A DNA stretch of 64,000 bases from Basidiobolus meristosporus CBS 931.73 (lineage: Eukaryota > Basidiobolomycota > Basidiobolomycetes > Basidiobolales > Basidiobolaceae), in contig MCFE01000375.1 of assembly GCA_002104905.1 (NCBI GenBank), positions 20,782-84,781 of the forward strand, in the 5' to 3' direction. The translations under genes were made by a program, and so were the position numbers. Under the pieces are notes generated by a model. That model was not told where the DNA came from and did no database searches. It worked only from the letters and a program-made list of their open reading frames with translations. This document shows, one piece after another, positions 22,855 to 33,598 of this stretch (position 1 is the stretch's first letter; each line of letters opens with the position of its first letter).

Positions 22855-24266
22855 AGTGGTAAACAAAATGCTTTTCACCACAAGCTTATTTACCACACTG
22901 GAGTGTAGCTCAACTGGCTGCACTTCCTACTTATGAACTCAGCTGTTCTCTTGTTGGTGGTTCTTCTTTGCTACTATGAGATTCATGCTGTTTTGGGCTG
23001 ACTGCATCATTTGGTGAAAGCTGCAGCTTTTCTCTTATGTTTTGTAGTTTCTGTCTTAGGTAGACTTGTTTCTTGTTACCGTAATAACTGTCAAGTCTCA
23101 CTGCTTGCTTAACTGAGTACTACTTATATTGTACTCTATATTGTCTGTGATATATGTTTCACTGGCACATCTACTTTTTGCCAGCTTGTCCCTTACCAGC
23201 AATCTTCCAGTAACCTGTCATGATTACACTGCTTATTTCAGGCTTTCAGCTCTGCTTGTGATAGACTCCTGAGAAAGCCATGTGCTGCTATCACTTCCTG
23301 GTCCTTCACTGTACTTTGATTGAGTACATCCTTCATTGAAATATGGTCTTTCATTGATAAATGCTTCATTGATGCATTTGTGTCAACTTACCTGTCCAAT
23401 ACTAGCACTCCTCAGGTTACCTAATGTATCTTTGCTGCTGGTTTGGAGTTTTTAGTCCTGCTTGTGACAGGTCTGAGAAAGGCTGCCAGTTTTTAGCTGT
23501 GGCACCTTTATTCTTCAGCATTGGTTAATTTCTGCTCTTCTTGTGATACACTACTTGCATAATTATGCTGGTCCAAAACCATTTGCCCACCTCTATTCAG
23601 TATAATGCTCATGAAATAGATCAAGTGCATTTGACTTGGTCTTGAGTTCCTAATGGTTTCATGTCATGCTGGCCTGAAGGTAATGCTATTCAAGACTTAT
23701 TAAAGCCTCCTTATCATTACACTTAACAACTTCATGGATCTTCAGTGTCTTTTGATTTTTGACTTGGTGTTAAGAGTAACAGTCTCTCCCTGCCATGCAG
23801 TGACAGGTTTTTCAGTGAGCTTTATAGTTAAGCACTATTGTTGTGCTTCAATGCTATTACTAGCTGTTTTCTGGTCTTTGACAACTATTTTGACTGAGTG
23901 CTGCATGTATTGACCTACACTGTTACTTGTCAAATCTTGCACTGATGCATCAGTCTCCACCTGCTTGTCCCTTGCTGGCACTCCTCTGGCTGCCTGAGGT
24001 TTATTTGCCACTTGTGTGGTGCTTTCAGCCCTGCTTACACTAAGCTCTTGAGAAAGACACTGGTTTTTAGGTATGACCATTCAAGACTTCTAACAGCCTC
24101 TTGAATTTTCACCCACTTTTCATTAATGTAATCAGTGGCTTCACAAATCTTCAATGTGTTTTGACTTTTAGAATTGGGTTTGTGCAGCACAGTCTCCCTC
24201 CCATGCTCTAATGGGATTATCTGTGGGCTTTATCTTTGGGCACTGTTGTTGCGCTTCAAGAACTAG
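22855..24266. repeat. Decayed tandem-repeat region
   Basis: No intact gene. A unit of about 390 bases is repeated: 23684-23850 resembles 24076-24260 (both contain a phrase like CTTCA.TGTSTTTTGA and the GCACTGTTGTTG.GCTTCAA ending). The phrase around TTCAGCYCTGCTTGTGATAG-CTGAGAAAG occurs near 23240, 23450 and 24020. A minus-strand frame at 23835-24080 reads through one unit, so the repeats may once have been coding. Bases 22900-23040 resemble 33440-33590. Confidence 0.45.
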
Positions 24267-24720
24267 ACTTGTTCTGTTCAGTAGTGCAATATTGCACCAT
24301 GAGTGCCAAATAATGCCATAGTGTGCCAGGGAGGCCAAGTGAGCCTATACTTGGCCATAGAGTGTGCAGCATAGCTCTGCATCTTCATGCAAAGCAGCCT
24401 CTGTGTTTCACCCATTGTGCTGGAAAAATTCATTTTTTTGACCTTTTTTTTAGGTCTATGTTGTACAGGATTTGTAAGAGCACAAAAGGATAGAAGGTGT
24501 GCATTGGGTACTCAATACCCTTGGCACTCTGAATCTAGCTCTTGTTGCTTGTAACATGTCACAAAAATGCATGGGACTATTTTGGTCCACTGGTACTATC
24601 TGGCACTATATTTAGTTATTAGCTCTAAAGTGAGTTCAATGCTAAGAACGTATAGTGCCAGATAGTACTAGTGGACCAAGATAGTGCCATGCATTTTTGT
24701 GACATGTTATAAACAACATA
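24267..24720 (+). repeat. Foldback/MITE copy with decayed right arm, or left end of the DNA transposon
   Basis: Begins ACTTGTTCTGTTCAGTAGTGC, close to the terminal repeat of the palindromic element at 33599. It contains the same internal phrases (GAGGCCAAGTG, TACTTGGCC, GGTCCACTGG.ACTATCTGGCAC). The centre is palindromic around 24620, and the right arm can be followed only to about 24715. It is either an old MITE copy or the left terminus of the 4-kb transposon ending at 28276. Confidence 0.55.
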
Positions 24721-24906
24721 GTTCCTGACTCAACCATTTCTCTTACTTTTCATGTGTACAAATTGCTTTATTTCCATTGAAACTTCAGATGTACCTCCAT
24801 TGCCAATTGTATTGACCTATACTAGTACCTATGCCCAACACTAACATTGAGCCCTACCCCATATTCAACAGGTGGCACCATTAAATCCACCATTCAATAA
24901 GTATAT

Positions 24907-25393
24907 TTACTGTAGCACCCTTTTAGGAAATTTTGGCAGGAACATTGGCAGCATTATGCAACTGTTCATTTACTGGTTCCCATAGGTCCTGGTCTTCTGC
25001 TGGCCCTGCAAGGTCTGGCACATCATCCACCAGTCTTTGCAATAGACTTGTTCCATTGTACTGTGCCAGGGCATGCAGCGCAATCCACGGTTGTAAAGAA
25101 CAATTGGGTGTGATATTATAGCTACCAGAAGGAAGGATCTTTCTTGGACAATTTTGCACTATGCGGGACAATCTCGCACACTATGGCACAATCTGACACA
25201 ATGAGGTTGGCACGGATGATTGCGCCAACTCGTAATGTTTGCATCACGTGCCCAATTGGATACCGCTATTATGGCAGGTAAAATCCGGTATTTGGATATG
25301 TTTCTTTAATGTAAATGGAAATAAATGTGTATCACACTATAAACTACGCTGATACTTACCATTTTGGTTACCCTCACTCCAATTAGACGGCAT
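24907..25393 (-). pseudogene. Possible small spliced gene or exon remnant, unknown
   Basis: On the minus strand an ATG at 25393-25391 opens a short exon (MPSNWSEGNQN). It is followed at 25359 by GTAAGT and, 56 bases on, by a TTTACATTAAAG acceptor. That is a very typical fungal intron. Downstream, 24923-25171 is open and encodes a polar stretch ending in a stop at 24923. No single splice choice joins the two without a stop, so the gene is broken, mis-modelled, or part of another transcript. The segment keeps several CpG, unlike its surroundings. Confidence 0.3.
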
Positions 25394-25918
25394 CTCAGTG
25401 GTTAATTGGTCCAAGAGTATCCTGAAGCTGGCAGCCCCCAATTGGCTCATTGACTACTAAAAAAGCTACCTGATTTGCCATCAAATATCCCATTTTGCTC
25501 ATTGAGCAAGTAAATCCCTGATCCTAGTGATTGGACAAGGTGTCATAGCCAGCACACAAGCAATTGTGTAGGTGCAAAACAGATCAATAGCTGCACTGGT
25601 ATTACAGATGACGTATATATTTGCAGGGTGTTTATTTATAGGGGTTCTGTCTCAAATGTGAGACAACCTTGATATTAATTATACCAAAAATTTGATGATC
25701 ACTGATTTGCAATGGCTCAAATTGGATTGCAAAAAAAATGGTTGTCAGGATCATTACAAATGTGAGCAATTCAAAGCAATTGCATCATCTTCTCCTGGGT
25801 TTTTTTCTCAGGGATTACTACTGAAGCATTTGGTAGTGACTCACTTTGCACACCTATACTACTTCCTGGCTGACTATCATCTTGGCTACTTGTGTATTTG
25901 TAGTCAGTATTTTGCCTC
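25394..25918. other. Spacer, no gene seen
   Basis: AT-rich sequence between two minus-strand frames. It may hold untranslated or regulatory sequence of the putative DNA transposon, but I see nothing specific. Confidence 0.3.
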
Positions 25919-26851
25919 CTAGTTGATGAGTGCAATGCTACAGCTTGGCTGTGCTGAATTGCTCCAACTGAACCAACTGAACCGGCCTGAGGGCCGCTCT
26001 AATGGACTTGTGTCTAAATGAGCAGTTTGGCGAGTTCTTGTAGTTTTGCTCTGAAGCACGCACGTTGACCCAACGTGCGTTGACTCAATGCACGTTGACT
26101 TGATGTGGGGCATTCTGGTAAAGGGTGTTGGCATGGTCTGGACTGACGTGCGCTGGTGCGCTGTGGTTGCAAGAGATGGTAGGGAATCCAGCAAGGCGTG
26201 CTGGCGTGATCTGGACAATGTTGCTTGTGGTCTGTATTCTTCCTCCTGAAGCTCACCATCTGATTCCTCAAGGTATTCACTTACCCTCTGTCTGATACTT
26301 TGGAGCTGTTGCCTTGATGAGTCCTGTGTATATTGCTCTTGGAAGCCACTTAGCTCTACTAATATATCATGTAGTACATTAGTCATTTGGGGCAAAAACT
26401 CATTTAAAATCTCTTTGGTTCCCAAAGTTGAGGCACAAACAGACGTGTCCAGCCCATACTGTGCAACTTGCGTGCAAAATCGCTCCTGCGCGGCTTCTTT
26501 GTCAAACCCCCTCACTCTCAGCTCATTCTTGATTTCAATACTTGTCTTGTTATATATCTTTTTACATACATTGGCTGGCATCTTGATGTAGAACTCATGC
26601 AACAGCTTTCTACTCAAATTCTTCCATCTTTGTCAACTCTCTGAGGTATCTAGTTATGCTAGATTAATCAGTAGTGCCCAAATATCTGTATGAAGGCTCA
26701 TCATAGACACCTGGGCTATACTAAAATCATTTGGCAAGAACTCAAACGGATCCAACATTGACTTTTCCGGTCTGGACCGTGCTTGTGAGCTGGGGGATGG
26801 GTTTTGTCTGGGTTGTACTAAAGATGAGTTGAGGCTTGGTATGGGGACCAT
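25919..26851 (-). CDS. Unknown protein, candidate accessory gene of the DNA transposon
   Basis: The main frame (25919-26617) encodes about 230 residues. The N-terminal half is charged and helical (around KTSIEIKNELRVRGFDKEAAQE), a Glu/Gln-rich stretch follows (EESDGELQEEE), and the C-terminus is Ser/Thr/Arg-rich. A separate frame at 26654-26851 starts at a good ATG (MVPIPSLNSS) and could be an upstream exon. GT donors occur near 26710 and acceptor-like CTCAG or AAAG lie between the two frames, though the joint is ambiguous. Three exact-length 15-bp in-frame repeats lie at 26055-26099. The gene diverges from the transposase at 27211. I do not recognise a Myb/trihelix motif, so a Harbinger DNA-binding partner is only suggested by position. 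CpG content is much higher than in nearby dead elements, so it is young, or host-derived. Confidence 0.45.
26055..26099 (-). repeat. Three in-frame 15-bp tandem repeats
   Basis: Units 26085-26099, 26070-26084 and 26055-26069 are variants of GTCAACGTGCRTTGR on the minus strand. They encode STCIE, STHVG and STCVL. The stretch also contains the palindrome CACGTTGaccCAACGTG (26061-26077). It lies within the unknown minus-strand ORF and keeps its frame. Confidence 0.75.
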
Positions 26852-27210
26852 AGCAACGGATTTGGATACTTATACAGCAGTATATTGGCATCAACCTGGT
26901 CTTATATGAAATATATATGAAAACTAATGTGATTGTTGAATTTTCCATATATTATGCATGATGCATCTTGGATTGTGTTGACATGGTTCAGATCACATCA
27001 ATTGCAGATTTACTATTTGATGATAGGCCTATGATTAAAGCATCAATAAAAGTACCAAGGCATTGTTTGCGGATGATCTTTGCGACATAATGATGGGATA
27101 CATGGCAATTGATGGAGATTTAACCATAATGAATTAAAAATCAGATAAATAACGCGGATTGTGCCAAATCAATTCAAACCGCCTTTATACAATCATCCAC
27201 CAATTTTAAT

Positions 27211-28095
27211 ATGACTTTCTCATCTGAATGGTCTTTTCTCATCAATCCCATCACTACCACTGGATTTCCTTTTGACACACTAGAGGAGATCTATTCCAAG
27301 TACTGTGGACCATCAACCCCAATCTACTCAAGGAGATCCCTTGTCAAGCTTCTCTGCTATTACAAGAACTATTGCCCTACAAGGTCTCATCCCACCATCC
27401 ATGGCAACAAAAGTCCTAGAAGCTTTCATTCCCAGCTGACAGCAATGGAGAACCACCTTGCAGAGGGTATGAATGACTTAGAGCAAGCTTGGAATACTAG
27501 GTTCAGAAGCTCCAATAGACTTCCATATCCCAGAGTGTTCAGCAACAGGTTCCATATCAGGAGTATTTTGGGTACCTTCCCAGGGAGGATTAACAGACCT
27601 TCTAGAGGGCAGAGGCACTTTTATTTTGGCAAGTACAAGGCACACTGTGTGAAGTTTCAAGCACTGTCTGACATTGAGGGTAACATCATCTGGTTTAGTG
27701 GGCCATTTGCTGGAAGTAGGCATGACAAAGCACTCTGAGTAGAGAATCATCCTGAATTCAGTAGAGGGGAGAAATGTATGGCAGACTTAGCCTATATAGG
27801 AGAGGATTGTCAGAGATTAGGATGTATTACAGCTTATAGGAAGCCAAGGAATGGTGTGCTTAGCAGGAAGCAGAAGCTCTACAATGAGATATTTAATCAT
27901 TGCAGAGTGAGGGTAGAGCACACATTTGGATATCTGAAGAGATTCAGCATATTGGCAGGTAATTACAGAGGAAAGTCATATATAGGAGAAAACAGCAGAA
28001 TAGGTATAATAGTCAAGATACCTAATAATGCACAGTATGTTCATACAAGAAGACATCCACTGAGAGAAATGTGTTTGGAGCATTATGAAGAGTAA
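27211..28095 (+). pseudogene. DDE_Tnp_4 (PIF/Harbinger-like) transposase, one internal stop
   Basis: A cut-and-paste transposase of 294 residues when read through, with ATG at 27211 and TAA at 28093. Family hallmarks are GKYKAHCVKFQ (141-150), SDIEGNIIWFSGP (153-165), ADLAYIG (D192) and RVEHTFGYLKRF (E236), followed by NYRG. The first catalytic Asp expected just before Gly-Thr is Leu120 here (SILGTF), and a TGA interrupts the frame at 27736-27738 after HDKAL. D192 and E236 of the triad remain. There is no frameshift over 885 bases, so decay is by substitution only. The N-terminal ~110 residues have no clear helix-turn-helix that I can point to. It is divergent from the ORF at 25919-26851. In this state it is inactive; it belongs to a family that mobilises elements with short terminal inverted repeats. 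Confidence 0.85.
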
Positions 28096-28184
28096 ATAAA
28101 GCAAGGAAAGCACTATTCTGAGCAACGTAAGTAAGATTGAGTGAGATTACCAGTAACTGTATCATACCACTGGCATCATGGTAG

Positions 28185-28276
28185 AAATTATAGTGCCAGA
28201 TAGAGCCGTAGAGTGCCAGATTGATTTGGCACCATAAACAGGCTGGCACTATGTGGCACTATCCAACAGAACAAGT
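28185..28276 (+). repeat. Right terminal inverted repeat of the DNA transposon/MITE family
   Basis: Ends GGCACTATCCAACAGAACAAGT, whose reverse complement starts ACTTGTTCTGTTGGATAGTGCC, nearly the same as the start of the palindrome at 33599. The phrase GTGCCAGAT is repeated inside. It lies 90 bp downstream of the transposase stop. Confidence 0.65.
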
Positions 28277-28419
28277 ATAATAAATCCTTGTGTTTATCAA
28301 GTGGGTTTTCTTGAGCACTGCTCCTTAAGAAGTGCTGCAACCCCTTAGGGTGCCTATTGAAATTTAAATTCCACTGTGGGCATTGTCACTGTCTCTGAGC
28401 TCTGCAAGTTGTTGCTTTG
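28277..28419. other. Short spacer, nothing seen
   Basis: Left flank of Gypsy-A1. No motif beyond AT-rich sequence. Confidence 0.3.
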
Positions 28420-28788
28420 TGTTATGATCTACCACTTGAATGTTTGAGTTACATCAGTTTTTTGTCAAATCAATTAGTTATATGTTTAAGTTATTAGTAT
28501 ATCATTATTATCTATGAAATCAGCAGCATTAGTCAGCAAATGAATCAGCAGATCCTTATCAGGCAGAAATAGATATGTTAAGTATGATCTTGTTGGGTGA
28601 TGATGATGCAATCAAATGAGTCATCAGCCACAGCCTACATTAGGAAATACAATTAGTTAGCAATTGATCTGGCAAAATGTATATAAGGAGCTGTTGGAAT
28701 CTCAATAAAGATCAGTTCAAGTTTTAGTGAATACAATACTAGCTACACTCCCTAATTGTCTACAACTCTTATACCAAGACTTGCAACA
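28420..28788 (+). repeat. Gypsy-A1 5' LTR
   Basis: Starts TGTTATGATCTACC and ends AAGACTTGCAACA. It matches the other family-A LTRs at 32986, 39728, 44049, 48619 and 53736. Confidence 0.88.
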
Positions 28789-28846
28789 TTGGTAGCAGCA
28801 ATAACCAGAAACATCCCTCCTGAAGAAAGAAGAAGCCTCCCTCAAG

Positions 28847-31800
28847 ATGGCTGAAAATCAAGAATGGAGGAATGCTATGCAACAAATCCTGGCCCAGCAG
28901 CAACAGTTACTCCAGATCCTTAGCCAGCAGCAACAAGGAATGACTACCATGGCCCAAAGCCAGCAAAACCCTTTCAAGAGCAACTTAAGTGCAAAGGTCA
29001 ACCTGTACCATGGTAGTGTCAATGAAAACCTGGGAACTTGGGTCTTCCAGATTGAAGACACTTTCAAGGCTAAGGGAATTGCTCCAGAAAGCAAGTTACA
29101 TTATGCAGCCTCTTACCTGGCTGATGCAGCTTTGCAGTGGTACCAAAACAAGATCAGGTCAGCCACCATGATGGGATGCTTTACAATCTTTACCAGGAAT
29201 GAGTCTTTGTTGGAAATTCAGGATACCTTTGAGCCCTCACACCAGCAGACATTACCAAGAAGAAAGTTGAAGACACTCAGACAGGAAGGAATGGTCCAAG
29301 AGTACATCTACAAATATAGATGTCTACTTGGGCAAATTGAAAGAATAGACCCTCTGGATCAAGTTGTATACTTTATTGATGGGTTGAAAGAAAGAACTCT
29401 TAAGGAAGTGAATTACTGAACACCTCAGACTATTGAAGAAGCCATCACGATTGCCATTGACCATGACTCAGCTATGTTTGGAATTGGGAAGCCCACAATG
29501 ACTAATCAGAAAGGCTACAATCACTATGAAAGAAGACAAACAGAAGCAGTGCCAATGGAAATAGATGCTATGCAGAAGAATCCTACCTCCGAAGAATGTA
29601 AGAAGAAAGAACTTTGCTTCAATTGCCACCAGCAGGGACATATTGCAATGTACTGCCCTCAGAGAAGAAATGGACACCAGCCATCAAGAACCTTCAACCA
29701 TATTGAGGCCATGGAGCATAGTAACATGGAGGATGAGCTTGAAGAAGACCTAGAACTCACCTTCCATATGACAGAAAAATACCTATCCCAGATGACCTCA
29801 AACTCAGGAAAGTTGTTATACCTGAATGGAGTAGTCAGTGGAGTACCTGCCAAGATCATGATTGACTCAGGAGCATTGCATGAATACATGTCAGAACAAT
29901 TGGCTTTGAAAGCTGGAATCAACTTGGAACCCACCAAATCAACTTAAATCTCAACAGCTGATAGGAACTCTCACATAATCAACCTTATTACTCAGCCAGT
30001 TAGGTTAAAGATCAATGACTATGAAGAAGATCTACAGGCCAATATATTTGGGAACTGCAAGTTCAACCTTATTTGAGGGAAAACCTGGCTATTTTGTTGT
30101 AATCCATCAATGAACTGGAGAACACATGCTACTCACATCCAGAAAGACTACAAGACCTATGAGCTATTACCTGCCAGACTGGATTTTAACTTGGCCAATT
30201 CCAGTGTGTGTGAAACAGGTTGATTTTCAAGACACATTCTGTAGAGAACTACAAAAAGGCACCCAAATGTTCCTGATGGCAGTATTACAGGTTGATTCCT
30301 CTGCTCCAGTACCCCAGGAGGTCCAGACACTTTTGAAGGAGTGTTCAGACATATTTCCAGAAGAGCCTGTAAGCTTACCACCAGTCAGAGACGTGGATCC
30401 TGCCATTGAAATAGGAGATAGCTTTCCAGCAAGTAAGACACCTTACAGAATGAGTCTATTGGAGTTGGAATAGATGAGGAGACAAATAGATCAGTTACTG
30501 GAGTAAGGATATATCAGACCCAGCAAGTCACCATGGGGAGCACCAGTGCTTTTTGTAAAGAAGAAGGATGGAACACTTAGGATTTTCATTGACTACAGAG
30601 CCCTCAACTCAGTTACCGTGAAGAATAAGTATCCCATACCTTGGATTGATGAGCTTTTGGACCAACTCAATGGAGCCACTATTTTCAGCAAGATTGACCT
30701 CATGACAGGATACAATCAGATTAGGGCAAAGCCAGAAGACATCCCTAGACAGGATTCAGGACCAGATATGGACATTACAAGTACTTGGTAATGAGATTTG
30801 GCCTCACCAATGCCCCTGCAGCATTCATGACCCCTATGCAGACTGTCTTCCAGGAGTACTTAGACAAGTTTGTCATAATCTACCTAGATGATATATTGAT
30901 ATACAGCAAGACAGAAAAGGATCACTTGGTGCACATTGAAAAGCTCTTGAAGAAGCTAAGAGAGAACAAGCTTTATGGGTAGCTACCCAAGTGTGAATTC
31001 TTCAAGAAACACATTGAATATCTCAGACACATAGTGACTAGCACAGGAGTAACCTTAGACCCTAAGAAGGTTGAAGTTATCAAGAATCTGAAGCAGCCGC
31101 ATAGTATATCAGGGCTCAGATCATATGTTGGAATAGTTGTCTATTATTGGAGATTTGTCAAGTTGTTTGCAAGTATTGCAGCCCCTTTAACTGATATGCT
31201 CAAGTAAGACAATACCTACAAGTGGGACATAGCTTATGAAACTGCCTTCCAGACACTCATGAATAAACTTGCTAAGCTGCCAAGCTTAAGAATACCTGAC
31301 TTCAGAAAAGAGTTTACTCTATGCACAGATGCTTCAGATTATGCAATTGGTGGAGTGTTGAGCTAAGAACATGAGGGAAAGGACTACCCCATTGCCTTTG
31401 AATCCAAGAATCTGAACTCAGCAGAACAAACTATCCAGTGCATGAGAAGGAGATGCTTGCTATAATACACTGTTTGAAGACATGGAGATGCTATATTGAA
31501 GGAGTCAAATGCACTGTGAAGACTGATCATGCCTCCCTCAAGTATATATTTACTCAGAAGATACTCTCTAGAAGAATGAAAAGATGGAGTGAATATATTC
31601 AGCAACTTGACTTGGAGATTGTCAACTGCCCTGAAAAAAACAATATGGTTGCTGATGCCTTATCATGATTAGAACAAGTTGCACAACTCAACTTGGTGCA
31701 TGAATCAGATTGGCCTAGCCTATTAGCAAAGTACATGGAGGACCAAGCCATTCCTAATGAGGTGAATGAAGATATCAAGAAGATAATCCAGGATGAAGCC

Positions 31801-32975
31801 AGCAAACTTGTAGCACAGGATGAAACACTCTACCAAATTGTTAATGGAAGCCCTATTCTCTATTGCCCTTATGTTTCTTGCCTGGATCTAGCCCATAACC
31901 TCTACAATGAATATGTACATCTTGGAACTGAAGGAACCAATAGCGTTGTGAAAGCCAGAGCATGGTGGCCCAGAATGAGACATGACACTGAGAAGCTAGT
32001 GAAAGCATGCCCAAATTGCCAAATGAACCAAGGCCACTACAGAGAATTGCTCAACTCTTTCCCTTGGAGCCAGTAAGACCATTTGAAAGATGGGGAGTTG
32101 ACTTTATTGGAAGACTGCCACCTAACAAGAAATGCAACCATTGGATCCTAGTAGCAATTGACCATGCCACTTAATGCCAAGTGGCTAAAGCTGTACCTAT
32201 AGCCAACAAACAATAAGTTGCAAGTTTCATCTACCATGAGATTCTTATGAAGTTTGGATGCCCTGTAGCAATTCTATCCAATAGAGGCGCAAACTTTGTG
32301 GCAAAGACATTGGAAGCTTACCTGGAAATGCAGCACATCAGACACCTGAAAACCCTGGCATTTCATCCTAAAACTAATGGAGTCACTGAGTGGTTTAATG
32401 GATTATTTGGAAAAATGCTGACCAAGTATGCAAATGGAGCTGTCAATAGATGAGGTGAGTAAATAGACCAAGCACTCTTTGCATGCAGAGTTAGAGTATA
32501 CAACACCACCCAGCAATTGCCATTTTAATCAGTGTATGGATGTGAAGCAAGGACTCCAGGAGATCTCACACAACCAAACCTTATAGACACCTTTGCAGAT
32601 GAAATCAGTCAACCAAGTAGACACCAGCAACTGGAATAAAGAGGTCAAGAGGCACAGACCAAAGTATCTCAAAGAGCAGAAATAATGAAGCAGAGAATTG
32701 ATAAGACTATAGTACCAGAAGCATTGAGAGTTGGGAACTTTGAATTGCTAAGAAACAACACTTGGAAGAAGTTTGAGCCACAATGGGCAGGACCATTCAA
32801 GATCATCAGAGAATGTCCATTTGCAACTTACCAACTAGTGGACAAACAAGGCAACATCTGGGAAAATTCAGTGCATAGGGACAGACTCAAGCTTTTAAGA
32901 CTTACTGATAATACTGAATCATCAAGATACTGGTATCACAAGAAAAGAGATTCAGGAGAGGCCTCTCAACTTTAG
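28847..32975 (+). pseudogene. Gypsy-A1 gag-pol remnant
   Basis: gag starts at ATG 28847 with a Gln-rich N-terminus, then the Retrotrans_gag domain, and meets TGA at 29417-29419. The same frame resumes with a CCHC knuckle (CFNCHQQGHIAMYC, 29617-29658), then protease with Asp-Ser-Gly (about 29864). Reverse transcriptase is in 30546-30982 with an intact YLDDILIYS at about 30882. RNase H follows in 31240-31670, the integrase HHCC in 31870-32030, the core in 32247-32453 and the C-terminus in 32685-32975. Pieces fall in different frames (28847 and 29474 share one; 30126 and 30546 another; 30785, 31438 and 32247 shift again). No chromodomain is visible; the protein ends in a family-specific tail (YWYHKKRDSGE). 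Confidence 0.88.
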
Positions 32976-32985
32976 CAGGGGAGAA

Positions 32986-33354
32986 TGTTATGATCTGCTG
33001 CTTGAATGCTTAAGTTACATCAGTTTTTAGTCCAATCAATTTGTTATATGTTTAGGTTATTGGTATATCAGTATGTTCTATCAAATCAGCAGCATTGGTC
33101 AGCAAATTAATCAGCAGATCCTTATCAGACTGAAATAGATATATTAAGTAGGATCTTATTGGGTGATGATGATGCAATCAAATGAGTCATCAGCCACAGC
33201 CTACATTAGAAAGTACAATTAGTCAGCAATTGATCTGGCAAAATGTTTATAAGGAGCTGCTGGAATCTCAATAAAGATCAGTTCAAGTTTCAGTGAATAC
33301 AATACTAGCTAAACTCCCTATTCCTCTACAACTCTTATACCAAGACTTGTAACA
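32986..33354 (+). repeat. Gypsy-A1 3' LTR
   Basis: Starts TGTTATGATCTGCTG after a purine-rich tract and ends GACTTGTAACA. It is visibly more diverged from its 5' partner than the two A2 LTRs are from each other. Confidence 0.88.
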
Positions 33355-33598
33355 TTTATATGTCAGTGGGAACTTTGCTCTGTATACAATGGATGATGTG
33401 AAAGCAGTGGTACACATATTGCCATCCTCTGCAGACTCATCTACCTCACTGGAATATAGCCAAGCTGGCTGTGCTTCCAATGCTTAAGAAGACAACTGTT
33501 GCTGATGTAGTAGTTCTTTTTGGCTAGTATAGGATTCAGCCTATTCTGTACTGACAGCATTAATTGGCAGGAACTGCATCTTGCTCTACATGTTTGCA
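33355..33598. repeat. Decayed repeat flank
   Basis: Non-coding, CpG-free. It resembles 22900-23040 (phrases such as AGCTGGCTG.GCTTCC and TGACTGCAT-like), so it is part of an older dispersed repeat. Confidence 0.35.

Larger units (their letters stand above)
24267..28276 (+). mobile_element. Probable two-gene PIF/Harbinger-like DNA transposon (limits tentative)
   Basis: The segment is bounded by ACTTGTTCTGTT...AGTGC at 24267 and its inverted counterpart ending CAGAACAAGT at 28276. Inside lie a DDE_Tnp_4 transposase (27211-28095, plus) and a divergently oriented ORF (25919-26851, minus), sharing a ~360-bp AT-rich spacer. That matches the general plan of PIF/Harbinger elements: transposase plus a second protein. 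I cannot see a convincing TWA target duplication, and the left end may instead belong to a separate MITE copy. Confidence 0.45.
28420..33354 (+). mobile_element. Gypsy-A1, Ty3/gypsy retrotransposon, full length but heavily mutated
   Basis: LTRs 28420-28788 and 32986-33354 (369 bp each), TG...CA ends, with a degraded duplication TTTG(T)/TTTA(T). The sequence TTGGTAGCAGCAATAACC after the 5' LTR is a likely primer binding site; its TGGTAGC start fits the 3' end of initiator tRNA-Met. A purine tract AGCAGGGGAGAA precedes the 3' LTR. The internal region encodes gag-pol with many stops and at least five changes of frame. Confidence 0.88.

Noticed and set aside
24267-24720. Definite left end of the DNA transposon
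   Set aside because: The segment also matches the centre of the palindromic MITE, so it may be a separate MITE copy; kept as tentative.
25919-26617. Myb/trihelix partner of a Harbinger transposase
   Set aside because: Position fits, but no tryptophan-spaced Myb pattern is visible, so no function is claimed.
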